This document shows positions 1 through 7,212 of a stretch of 31,529 bases of DNA, one piece after another. Every line of letters starts with the position of its first letter. Position 1 is the stretch's first letter. The stretch comes from Ruminococcus sp. UBA3767 (GTDB lineage: Bacteria > Bacillota > Clostridia > Oscillospirales > Ruminococcaceae): contig DFFV01000089.1 of the NCBI GenBank assembly GCA_002371625.1, positions 1 through 31,529 of the forward strand, in the 5' to 3' direction. The position numbers and the translations under genes were made by a program. Under the pieces are notes generated by a model. The model was not told where the DNA came from and searched no databases. It saw nothing but the letters and a program-made list of their open reading frames with translations.

Positions 1-43
1 GCTTTGCCGGTGTGATATTTATTTTGTCCAAAAATATGTACAG

Positions 44-715
44 TTAATCGCTTATCTGCCAGTTTATCGGTTCGATGCCGTTATCGGCGAGAAAGCTGTT
101 GACCTTTGAAAAGTGCCTGCACCCGAAAAATCCTCGGTAAGCCGAGAGCGGAGACGGGTGAGGTGACTGGAAAACCCTGTGCAAAGGGTTTGTTATAAGC
201 GCTGCCTTGGAACGTGCATTTGAACCCCAGAGGATAAATGCTATCGGGCGGTCGGCGTTGTTCAGCTTGCGGATCACCTCGTCGGTGAGTATCTCCCACC
301 CTTTACCGCTGTGAGAGTTAGCTTGTCCCTCACGCACGGTGAGCGAAGTGTTCAGCAAAAGCACGCCCTGCTTTGCCCATTCGGTGAGATCACCGCTCTG
401 GGGGATAGTGCAGCCGACATCATCGTGCAGCTCCTTATAAATATTCTGAAGCGACGGCGGAAGCGGCACGCCTTTTTTTACAGAAAAACAAAGCCCGTGC
501 GCCTGTCCGGGTTCATGATAGGGATCCTGCCCTATTATGACCGCTTTGACATTCTCGTAGGGCGTGAATTTCAAAGCATTGAAAATATCATACATATCGG
601 GATATACACGATAACGTGCATATTCACGCTTTAGAAACTCTCTCAGCTGAAGGTAGTAGTCCTTTTTGAACTCATCACCGAGTATCTCATCCCAGCTGTT
701 GCCGATGTGTACCAT
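44..715 (-). CDS. ung: Uracil-DNA glycosylase (family 1)
   Basis: This enzyme removes uracil from DNA and starts base-excision repair in the cytoplasm. The 223-residue product matches the usual family length of about 220-230. The water-activating motif GQDPYH is at about residues 62-67, with the catalytic Asp at 64. The LLLNTSLTV segment and the C-terminal HPSPLSAYRGF loop, which carries the active-site His, are both present. The open frame extends 37 codons upstream, but that extension is only the antisense-frame reading of a separate small ORF. The true start is the ATG at 715, two bases after that ORF's stop (TAA-TC-ATG). It has no good SD of its own, so ung is probably translated by coupling to the small ORF. 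Function is certain; the start is likely. Confidence 0.96.
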   Translation of the reverse strand: MVHIGNSWDEILGDEFKKDYYLQLREFLKREYARYRVYPDMYDIFNALKFTPYENVKAVIIGQDPYHEPGQAHGLCFSVKKGVPLPPSLQNIYKELHDDVGCTIPQSGDLTEWAKQGVLLLNTSLTVREGQANSHSGKGWEILTDEVIRKLNNADRPIAFILWGSNARSKAALITNPLHRVFQSPHPSPLSAYRGFFGCRHFSKVNSFLADNGIEPINWQISD

Positions 716-717
716 GA

Positions 718-816
718 TTATGCCTGAGCTATCGCTGCTGCAACGACACCAAGCAGCATAAGAGCCACTATTGCGAGCACGAGTATCCTGAGGACTATTG
801 GTTTTTTCTTGTTCAT
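718..816 (-). CDS. Small single-pass membrane protein, 32 aa, upstream of ung
   Basis: I do not recognise this gene. It starts with ATG at 816 behind a good SD (AAGGAG, GGAG at 827-830, spacing about 10) and ends at TAA 718-720, two bases before the ung start. The peptide begins MNKKKPIVLR, continues as an uninterrupted hydrophobic stretch of about 20 residues (ILVLAIVALMLLGVVAAAIA) and ends QA. It has the positive-inside pattern of a one-pass membrane peptide or an uncleaved signal anchor. A consensus-like promoter lies directly upstream, so this is the first cistron of a two-gene transcript with ung. The ATG at 826 in the ung frame abuts the SD with no spacing and cannot use it. This favours the small ORF as the translated one. 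Confidence 0.7.
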   Translation of the reverse strand: MNKKKPIVLRILVLAIVALMLLGVVAAAIAQA

Positions 817-852
817 TATCAAGCATCTCCTTTACAGATAGTTATCTTTATC

Positions 853-881
853 ATTTTAACACACAATCGCACTGATTTCAA
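853..881 (-). promoter_or_regulatory. Promoter for the miniprotein-ung transcript
   Basis: On the minus strand, a -35 TTGAAA (876-881) and a -10 TAAAAT (853-858) are separated by exactly 17 bases. They lie about 37 bases upstream of the miniprotein ATG. The promoter is divergent from the one serving the PAS-GGDEF-EAL gene. Confidence 0.65.
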
Positions 882-944
882 GTGCATTTTGGGAATTTGC
901 TTTTTGCCGAAACAATAAATTCACACAAAAGTATTTAAAAATTC

Positions 945-973
945 TTGCATTCTTTTGTACAATATGATATAAT
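945..973 (+). promoter_or_regulatory. Promoter for the PAS-GGDEF-EAL gene
   Basis: A -35 TTGCAT (945-950) and a perfect -10 TATAAT (968-973) are separated by 17 bases. The start codon follows at 1022 after an SD GGGAGAG at 1012-1018. Confidence 0.75.
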
Positions 974-1021
974 TCTTTATAAAGTGGAGTATTATGCATT
1001 GGAGAAAGTGAGGGAGAGAAA

Positions 1022-3433
1022 ATGGCTATAAGCAAGCTGCCATACCCGTATTGTATTTTTGATACGGATAACTTCACGCTTCCGGTTTATGTTGATGACA
1101 GATTTCTTGAAATGACAGGCTTTACAGCGCAGGACAGAGATAACGGGCTTATCCCGTTTGAAAGTCTTATACCTGCGCAGGACTGTGATGAGATAAAAAA
1201 AGAGATAATCAGGTGCCGTGACACAGGGGAGAACTATGTTCTCAGGCATGAAATGACCAAAAAGGACGGCTCGATAATACTTGTAAATGTGCACGGCTCT
1301 TTCTTTGAAAAGGACGGAAAGAGATATATCTCAGCCGTTTACAGCAACTATTCACGGCAGGAAAAGCTGATAAATGACAACCTTTCGTATCAGAAGCAGA
1401 TAGAGGTTCTTACGAGCGATGTTGTGGGCGGCGTGGCAATAGTGTATGCAGATGACTTTTCGATATACCGCTGCAACAATGAGTTCCGCTCGATGCTGGG
1501 TGTTGGCGTTGATGAAACAGTGCCTGCGTTCACCGAGTTCGGCAGCCTGAGAGATATGGCAAGGGTGCTTGATGCGCTTAGTGAAACGGTGAAGACGAAT
1601 ACGCCTTTTGAGTTAGAGGTGCAGATGCACGTTGATAACAGAGACAAATGGTTCAGGCTTGTCGGAAGATACTACGAGAAGCTTGATGACAGGGCACTTG
1701 TGTTTATCATCGCTTACGACATCACCAACGAGAAAAAGATGTATGCCGAGATAGAGATGCAGGCTGCAAGGTACCGCCTTATCACCAAAAGCGTTGATGA
1801 GATCTTTATCGAATACAATGTAAAAGATGACATAATGGAGTTTTCAAACAGCATAAACCGCTACGGTGACGGCGTTGTTGAGGATTTCTATGCTCAGCAT
1901 AAGTCAAAGGCGTTTATCCATGAGGAAGATTTTCCGCTGTTCAGGGAGACTTGCCGAAGTCTGCTCGCACGTTCTTATAACTGCGAGATAGAGCTGAGGA
2001 CAAAGTCGTTCGATGACGACTACACATGGTATAAGCTGTCGCTGACAAGCGTTATGGACGAAAACATGACCGTTTCAAGAATATACGGCATGATGAGCAA
2101 TATCCAGAATACTAAGGAGCTTTCAAAAAGGCTGGAGATGGATAACGAGTATATCAACTACCTTATCACAACCGACAGCGTTACGGGAATGCTCAACTAT
2201 AAAACCTTCACCTCAAAGGCTGAGGAGATATTGCAGAAAAGGGATAAGGATCACATCTACGGGTTCGTTTATTCCGACATCAACGGCTTTTCGTTCGTGA
2301 ATGACAACCTTGGCTTTGAGGCAGGAAACAAAATGCTAAAAGGCTTTGGAGAGATAATAAAGAACACCCCGACTAATGTGATAGCCTGCCGTATCTACTC
2401 GGATTACTTTGTAGGTTTATACAAGGCAAAATCTTTGGCTGAGCTTGTTGACAGCATAAAAAAGCGCAATGAGGAGTTCTTTAATCAAAAGCAGAAGCTG
2501 CTTCCCGGAAGCAACCTGACCGTGTGCGCAGGAGTTTATGTATGGGACGAGGGCACTGAAGTTTCAAGGGCGGTGTTCAACGCCAACCTTGCAAGAAAGA
2601 GCGTCAAGGGGATAGCCCACAGCAATGACTGCGGTGTTTACGATCCGCAGATGCACATAAAGCGTGCAAGGGAGCAGAAGATCGCTAATGAGCTTAGCTC
2701 AGCGATCGAATCGGGACTGATAGAGATGTTCCTGCAGCCAAAGTTCTCTATGGAAACTATGGAGGTCATCGGTGCTGAGGCGCTTGCAAGGTGGCGCAAC
2801 CCTGACGGGACTTACATTATGCCGGGCGAGTTCATATCGGTGCTTGAAAAAGTCGGATACATCGACGAGCTTGATTTTTATATCTACGATCAGGTGCTCA
2901 AAACACTTTCGGACTGGAAAATGGCAGGCAAGAGAATAATACCTGTCTCGGTGAATTTTTCACGCCAGCACGTCAGGAGCGGAGAGTATGTTGACAAGAT
3001 AATCGAGATGGCAAAAGAGTATGAGGTAAGCCCTGAATACATAGAGATAGAGATAACGGAATCGTGCTTCGGAGATAACATAGATAAGCTGTTCCGTGAT
3101 ATGTCAAAGCTGCAGGAGGCAGGCTTCAGGATAGACATTGACGATTTCGGTGTAAGCTATTCAACTCTCGGCGTTCTGCTCAACGCACCCGTGGACGTGG
3201 TGAAGATAGACAAGACGTTTATTGACGAGATAGAAACGGACGAGCGTGAAAGAATGTATGTGAAGAATATCTGCCAGCTGATCTCGACTATGGACAAGGA
3301 TCTTATCTTTGAGGGAGTTGAAACGAAGCAGCAGGCGCAGATACTTTGCGAGATAGGCTATACCAAGGCACAGGGCTGGCTTTTTGATAAGGCGATACCT
3401 GTTACGGTGTTCAATGAAAAATATATGAAATGA
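1022..3433 (+). CDS. PAS-PAS-PAS-GGDEF(degenerate)-EAL protein, probable cyclic-di-GMP phosphodiesterase
   Basis: This is an 803-residue cytoplasmic signalling protein with no membrane segment. Three PAS-like sensor regions occupy roughly residues 10-115, 130-235 and 250-370. A GGDEF fold follows at about 380-540, but its signature reads YSDYF at 459-463, so it should not make c-di-GMP. The C-terminal EAL domain starts at about 565 and keeps its catalytic set: E586 of EAL, the Asn of SVNFS, the Glu of EIEITES, D707-D708 of DIDDFG, the Lys of VVKIDK, the Glu of EGVET and the Gln of AQGWLF. I infer c-di-GMP hydrolysis controlled by PAS input, possibly with nucleotide sensing by the dead GGDEF. 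The gene is monocistronic, with its own promoter and terminator. Confidence 0.9.
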   Translation: MAISKLPYPYCIFDTDNFTLPVYVDDRFLEMTGFTAQDRDNGLIPFESLIPAQDCDEIKKEIIRCRDTGENYVLRHEMTKKDGSIILVNVHGSFFEKDGKRYISAVYSNYSRQEKLINDNLSYQKQIEVLTSDVVGGVAIVYADDFSIYRCNNEFRSMLGVGVDETVPAFTEFGSLRDMARVLDALSETVKTNTPFELEVQMHVDNRDKWFRLVGRYYEKLDDRALVFIIAYDITNEKKMYAEIEMQAARYRLITKSVDEIFIEYNVKDDIMEFSNSINRYGDGVVEDFYAQHKSKAFIHEEDFPLFRETCRSLLARSYNCEIELRTKSFDDDYTWYKLSLTSVMDENMTVSRIYGMMSNIQNTKELSKRLEMDNEYINYLITTDSVTGMLNYKTFTSKAEEILQKRDKDHIYGFVYSDINGFSFVNDNLGFEAGNKMLKGFGEIIKNTPTNVIACRIYSDYFVGLYKAKSLAELVDSIKKRNEEFFNQKQKLLPGSNLTVCAGVYVWDEGTEVSRAVFNANLARKSVKGIAHSNDCGVYDPQMHIKRAREQKIANELSSAIESGLIEMFLQPKFSMETMEVIGAEALARWRNPDGTYIMPGEFISVLEKVGYIDELDFYIYDQVLKTLSDWKMAGKRIIPVSVNFSRQHVRSGEYVDKIIEMAKEYEVSPEYIEIEITESCFGDNIDKLFRDMSKLQEAGFRIDIDDFGVSYSTLGVLLNAPVDVVKIDKTFIDEIETDERERMYVKNICQLISTMDKDLIFEGVETKQQAQILCEIGYTKAQGWLFDKAIPVTVFNEKYMK

Positions 3434-3437
3434 AAAA

Positions 3438-3476
3438 CGGATCTCCCGGAATGAAATCGGGGGATCCGCTGTTTTT
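3438..3476. terminator. Bidirectional intrinsic terminator between convergent genes
   Basis: An 11-bp stem (3438-3448 with 3458-3468, one G-U pair) closes a 9-base loop. A T-run follows on the plus strand (3472-3476). On the minus strand it is followed by a GTTTTT run, so it can serve both the EAL gene and the TSCPD gene. The T-run touches the TSCPD stop codon. Confidence 0.85.
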
Positions 3477-3720
3477 ATCTGTTTTCTTTAAGTGCCTTTG
3501 CAAGCTGATCGGGGCAGGAGGTGCCTTTGCCATTGCAGTTTATCCCTTCCAGCCTTTGTATCACTTCATCGACCTTCATTCCCTCGACAAGTTTGCCGAT
3601 GCCCTGAAGATTTCCGTTGCAGCCGCCCACAAAGCTGACGTTGCGGACTATATCGCCGTCAAGATCGAGCTTTATTTGTCTTGAACAAACTCCTCTCGGA
3701 GTGAAAGTTACGCTTTTCAT
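3475..3720 (-). CDS. TSCPD-domain protein (TIGR03905 family)
   Basis: This is an 81-residue small protein of the TSCPD type. It has conserved cysteines in GVCSR, GGCNGN, INCNGKG and the name-giving TSCPDQL near the C-terminus. The family is common in Clostridia and its biochemical role is unknown; related domains occur at the C-terminus of some ribonucleotide reductases (from memory), and metal binding is plausible but not shown. A strong SD (GGGAGG, 3731-3736) sits immediately downstream of the malic enzyme stop, so the two genes form one transcript. The family call is confident and the function is unknown. Confidence 0.88.
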   Translation of the reverse strand: MKSVTFTPRGVCSRQIKLDLDGDIVRNVSFVGGCNGNLQGIGKLVEGMKVDEVIQRLEGINCNGKGTSCPDQLAKALKENR

Positions 3721-3737
3721 AAGAATAATACCTCCCT

Positions 3738-4910
3738 TTAGATCCTTGCCACGCCGCTGTCTCTTGCAGCCTGTGCGACTGCATCGGCAACAGCTATCGG
3801 AACTTTTCTGTCAAAGGCGTTCGGCAGGATAAACTCAGCGCTCAGCTCCTCATCGCTCACGCAGCCTGCGATAGCCTTTGCAGCAGCCATTTTCATTTCC
3901 TCGTTTATGTCTTTCGCCCTTACAGCGAGCGCACCCTTGAATATACCAGGGAATGCGATAACATTGTTTATCTGGTTAGGGAAGTCCGAGCGGCCTGTTC
4001 CTACAATAAATGCGCCTGCCTGCTTTGCCTTATCCGGCATTATCTCAGGCACAGGGTTCGCCATTGCAAATATTATCGGCTTTTCAGCCATCGACTTTAC
4101 CATTTCCTCGCTTACAAGGTCGGGCTTTGAAACGCCTACGAAAGCATCAGCGCCCTTGAGTGCATCGGCAAGTGTGCCTTTGAGGTGCTTTCTGTTGGTG
4201 ACTTTAGCCATCTGCTCGTGAGCCTCGTTGAGCATTTTTTCGCCCTCGCATATAATACCCTCTCTGTCTACCATTATAAGCTCACCAACGCCGAGGCTGA
4301 GTATCAGCTTTCCGATAGCACAGCCTGCTGCACCTGCACCGTTTATTACCATAGTGATGTCGCTTATCTTCTTACCTGCGACCTTGCAGGCGTTCATAAG
4401 CGCAGCCGCAACAACGATAGCAGTTCCGTGCTGGTCATCGTGGAAAACAGGGATATCCAGCTTTTCCTTGAGCTTGGCTTCTATCTCAAAGCATCTCGGA
4501 GCGGCAATGTCCTCAAGGTTTATTCCGCCGAAGCTGTCACCGATAAGTGCGATAGTATTTACTATCTCGTCAACATCGTTTGACTTGATGCAAAGCGGGA
4601 ACGCATCTACATCAGCAAACTCCTTGAACAGCGCACATTTTCCCTCCATAACAGGCATACCTGCCAGTCCGCCGATATTGCCAAGTCCGAGAACTGCGCT
4701 TCCGTCGGTGATGACAGCCACAAGGTTGGCTCTTCTTGTCAGCTCATACGAAAGCTCGGGGTCCTTTTGTATTTCAAGGCATGGCTTTGCAACTCCGGGA
4801 GTGTAAGCCAGCGTCAGCTCCTGCGCACTGTTTATTCTTGTGCGTGAGCAGACCTCTATCTTTCCTTTCCACTGCTTGTGCATTTCAAGGGATCTTTCCA
4901 TTACGTCCAT
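3738..4910 (-). CDS. NAD(P)-dependent malic enzyme (decarboxylating)
   Basis: It converts malate to pyruvate and CO2 with reduction of NAD(P)+. At 390 residues it belongs to the short bacterial malic enzyme class without a phosphotransacetylase extension. The N-terminal malic domain has LAYTPGVAKPC (catalytic Tyr 36), the Lys-containing EGKCALFKEF, and VFHDDQHGTA, which carries metal ligands. A Rossmann fold follows with NGAGAAGCAIG at about 190-200. The start at 4910 has an SD AGAGG about 7 bases upstream. It is co-transcribed with the TSCPD gene 17 bases downstream. With the oadGB pump elsewhere in the window it suggests C4-dicarboxylate metabolism. NAD versus NADP preference cannot be read with certainty. 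I found no convincing promoter in the 100 bases upstream. Confidence 0.94.
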   Translation of the reverse strand: MDVMERSLEMHKQWKGKIEVCSRTRINSAQELTLAYTPGVAKPCLEIQKDPELSYELTRRANLVAVITDGSAVLGLGNIGGLAGMPVMEGKCALFKEFADVDAFPLCIKSNDVDEIVNTIALIGDSFGGINLEDIAAPRCFEIEAKLKEKLDIPVFHDDQHGTAIVVAAALMNACKVAGKKISDITMVINGAGAAGCAIGKLILSLGVGELIMVDREGIICEGEKMLNEAHEQMAKVTNRKHLKGTLADALKGADAFVGVSKPDLVSEEMVKSMAEKPIIFAMANPVPEIMPDKAKQAGAFIVGTGRSDFPNQINNVIAFPGIFKGALAVRAKDINEEMKMAAAKAIAGCVSDEELSAEFILPNAFDRKVPIAVADAVAQAARDSGVARI

Positions 4911-4966
4911 TTTACTACCTCTTTTTCATACTTATCTTTCTTGTTTTTATTCTTGCTTCTTATATC

Positions 4967-4998
4967 TAAAAGAGGAACACTACCTTGTAATGCTCCTC
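4967..4998 (-). terminator. Intrinsic terminator after the PHP gene
   Basis: A 12-bp stem (4987-4998 with 4972-4983, two G-U pairs) has a 3-base loop and is followed on the minus strand by CTTTTAG. It lies 13 bases downstream of the PHP stop codon and separates it from malic enzyme. Confidence 0.7.
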
Positions 4999-5010
4999 AA
5001 TGGTATCGGT

Positions 5011-5883
5011 TTACTGTTCTGCTTTAGGCGCAGTTTTGCTTGCTTTCTGAGAATTCTTGCTTATCAGCTTGAACAGCTTATCAAGATTCTCCTGATCGGT
5101 AACATATTTGCCGATATGAGTCATTGTGCTGTTGTAAAGTCCGTGGAAATCCGAACCGCCCGTAACGATAAGTCCGTTATCCTCAGCCAGCTTAACAAGC
5201 TCCTTCTGCTTTTGCTCGGTAGCAGAGAAATGGTAGCACTCGATGCCGTCCATTTTGCCTGCCTCGATAAGCTCGTGCAGAAGCTCAACGTTGTTATACA
5301 TATACGGGTGAGCCATTACAGCAACGCCTCTTGATGAGTGTATCAGGTCGATGACGAAATTAACATCGGGATACTCTCTTGTAACAAGGCACTCACCGTT
5401 GGGAGCAGCGAACAGCTTATCGTTGACAGAGCCGTAAAGCTCGGTAGCATAGCCGTAGTTTACAAGTGCCCTCATGATATGCTGCTTATAAATGCTCTTT
5501 GAGCCTTTTGTATATTTCTGCACAGCATCGGAAGGTATCGGATACCTATCCATAACTTTCTTTATCATTTCCTTTGCACACTCTGTCCTTATCTGACAGG
5601 ATTTCATGCAAAGTCCCTCCAGCCTGTCCGGCTTTTGCGGAGCATAGCACAGGATATGTACTTTATTGTTCCTTTTCTTGTCCCAGGCGGAAAGCTCTAC
5701 CGCAGGAATGACCTGAACGCCGTATCTTTCTCCGAGTATCTTAGCTCTGCTGGAAGATGAAAGTGTGTCGTGATCGGTTATTGCGAGAAAATCAAGCCCC
5801 ATCCTTTTGGCTTGAACGATGGTTTCTTCAATACCCAGACTTCCGTCCGAAAGCGTGGTGTGACAGTGAAGATCGCCTGTCAT
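5011..5883 (-). CDS. PHP-domain phosphoesterase (YciV/RNase AM-like)
   Basis: This is a 290-residue metal-dependent phosphoesterase of the PHP superfamily. The metal-binding motifs appear in order: DLHCHTTLSDGS at residues 4-15, AITDHDT, PAVELSA, VMAHPY and GGSDFHG. The layout resembles E. coli YciV, known to act on 3',5'-nucleotide bisphosphates and RNA 5' ends. Histidinol phosphatase is less likely given the neighbours. The start chosen is the ATG at 5883 with the strong SD GGAGGG about 6 bases upstream; the frame stays open for 15 more codons, but that extension has no SD. The C-terminal tail (NSQKASKTAPKAEQ) is low-complexity. It is monocistronic with its own promoter and terminator. Confidence 0.88.
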   Translation of the reverse strand: MTGDLHCHTTLSDGSLGIEETIVQAKRMGLDFLAITDHDTLSSSSRAKILGERYGVQVIPAVELSAWDKKRNNKVHILCYAPQKPDRLEGLCMKSCQIRTECAKEMIKKVMDRYPIPSDAVQKYTKGSKSIYKQHIMRALVNYGYATELYGSVNDKLFAAPNGECLVTREYPDVNFVIDLIHSSRGVAVMAHPYMYNNVELLHELIEAGKMDGIECYHFSATEQKQKELVKLAEDNGLIVTGGSDFHGLYNSTMTHIGKYVTDQENLDKLFKLISKNSQKASKTAPKAEQ

Positions 5884-5935
5884 AATTATCCCTCCGAGAC
5901 ATTTTAGAATACGTCGAAAAAAATTCAACTATTTG

Positions 5936-5964
5936 ATTATACCATATTACAAGACAAAATTCAA
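5936..5964 (-). promoter_or_regulatory. Promoter for the PHP gene
   Basis: On the minus strand, a -35 TTGAAT (5959-5964) and a perfect -10 TATAAT (5936-5941) are separated by 17 bases. They lie about 53 bases upstream of the ATG at 5883. Confidence 0.8.
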
Positions 5965-6040
5965 GCATAATAAGCAAATATTATCTGAAATTGTCGAATG
6001 TTTTTATTAAAGCTGACAAATCACTTGTGCGCAAATGGTA

Positions 6041-7003
6041 TCACAGCGAGAAGAATTTTTTTGCGAACCAGACGTTTTCAAGCTCAAAGCTGCTGCCGTT
6101 GAGGTGTTCAAGGCAGCCTGCATCGGTCGTGAAATCAAAGGTCAGCTTATATGCGCAAAGAGCTTGCGTTTTTACATTGTATTCCCGATTGACAGCATTT
6201 ATTCCGTACTTGCCGTCACCGAGCAGGGGATAGCCGATGTGTGCAAGGTGTGCCCTTATCTGATGAGTCCTGCCCGTAACGAGCTTGACTTCTAAAAGTG
6301 CAAGGTCACGCTCGGTGTTTTTGGCAATAACTTTGTACCGGGTTATCATAGTTTTGCAGCCCGGCTGCATGGTATCGGTCACAGTAACGGTCTTGGTCTT
6401 TTCGCTGCGCCTGTGATATGCTGTGAGCGTATCCTCGCTTTTTGGCGGAATGCCCACCGTTACGCAGAGATACCGCTTGTCGATCTCCCTGTCCTTGATC
6501 TTCCGGTTCATCACCCTGAGCGCCTGTGCATTTTTTGCGCATATAACTATACCGCTCGTGTTGCGGTCGATGCGGTTGCAAAGGGAGGGCGTAAAGGAAT
6601 TCTCGTTTTGCGGCGAATACTCGCCCTTATCGTAAAGATAATGGAGTATGCGGTTTATCAGCGTGTCGGCTGCGCCGCTTTCGTCCTCGTGCACCACAAG
6701 CCCGACCTTTTTATCGCAAAGGATAATATCGCTGTCCTCGTAGACGATATCAAGTGCGGCAGGTGCTTTAAGGAAATCGGGCTTTGATGTATCGCTGTCA
6801 AAAAACTCATCGTTTATGTAAAGCTGGATAACATCTCCCTCGCACAGTCTGTCGGAAATGGTGCACCTTTTGCCGTTGAGCTTTATGCGCTTGAGGCGGA
6901 TATATTTATACAGCAGGCTCTTTGGCAGGTTCTTGACTGCTTTTGTCAGAAACTTGTCAAGCCTTTGACCGCTGTCATTTTTATTGATAGTAAATTCACG
7001 CAT
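6041..7003 (-). CDS. RluA-family 23S rRNA pseudouridine synthase (RluC/RluD type)
   Basis: It isomerises uridine to pseudouridine in rRNA. The 320-residue product has an N-terminal S4 RNA-binding domain (about residues 12-62; GQRLDKFL, then IRLKRIKLNGKR). The RluA catalytic domain starts at about 85. The catalytic Asp is D146 in NRIDRNTSG, where Asn replaces the common His of HRLDR. The later motifs LVTGRTHQIRAHLAHIGYPLLGD are complete. The start at 7003 has an AAAGGA SD about 10 bases upstream. The exact target uridines cannot be told from sequence. No clear terminator is visible downstream before the PHP promoter. Confidence 0.92.
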   Translation of the reverse strand: MREFTINKNDSGQRLDKFLTKAVKNLPKSLLYKYIRLKRIKLNGKRCTISDRLCEGDVIQLYINDEFFDSDTSKPDFLKAPAALDIVYEDSDIILCDKKVGLVVHEDESGAADTLINRILHYLYDKGEYSPQNENSFTPSLCNRIDRNTSGIVICAKNAQALRVMNRKIKDREIDKRYLCVTVGIPPKSEDTLTAYHRRSEKTKTVTVTDTMQPGCKTMITRYKVIAKNTERDLALLEVKLVTGRTHQIRAHLAHIGYPLLGDGKYGINAVNREYNVKTQALCAYKLTFDFTTDAGCLEHLNGSSFELENVWFAKKFFSL

Positions 7004-7044
7004 AAGCCTTGTCCTTTCAAGTTATCGAGTTGTTTTACAAGACT

Positions 7045-7073
7045 ATTATACAACATTTCCATACTCTTTTCAA
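7045..7073 (-). promoter_or_regulatory. Promoter for the pseudouridine synthase gene
   Basis: On the minus strand, a -35 TTGAAA (7068-7073) and a perfect -10 TATAAT (7045-7050) are separated by 17 bases. They lie about 42 bases upstream of the ATG. Confidence 0.8.
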
Positions 7074-7147
7074 GGGCAGTCACGGCAGTGGGACAGGTTT
7101 ATTTTATGCAAGGATAAAACGTTAAGATATATGGTGCAAAAAATCTC

Positions 7148-7176
7148 TTTACATTAAAAATATTATGTGTTACAAT
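7148..7176 (+). promoter_or_regulatory. Promoter for uvrBA
   Basis: A -35 TTTACA (7148-7153) and a -10 TACAAT (7171-7176) are separated by 17 bases. An ATG at 7165 in the uvrB frame lies inside this promoter, which excludes it as the start codon. Confidence 0.7.
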
Positions 7177-7190
7177 AGAATCAATGTTCG
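7177..7190 (+). promoter_or_regulatory. Candidate LexA (SOS) operator for uvrBA
   Basis: AGAATCAATGTTCG matches the Gram-positive LexA box CGAACRNRYGTTYG at 11 of 14 positions. The right half-site GTTCG is intact and the left half reads GAAT. It lies at the expected transcription start, directly after the -10, where a repressor would act. The uvrB gene of B. subtilis is a known SOS gene. The match is suggestive and not proof. Confidence 0.5.
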
Positions 7191-7212
7191 TTTTGGGAGG
7201 AGCGCAGTTATT

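Noticed and set aside
4185..4806. Plus-strand open frames of 132 and 192 codons opposite malic enzyme
   Set aside because: They lie wholly antisense to a complete, motif-rich malic enzyme gene and have composition typical of shadow frames; no SD or family resemblance.
5942..6040. Terminator after the pseudouridine synthase gene
   Set aside because: No stem with a T-run could be drawn on the minus strand.
7165..7212. Upstream ATG for uvrB
   Set aside because: It lies inside the promoter (between -35 and -10); the ATG at 7213 has the SD and the usual N-terminus.
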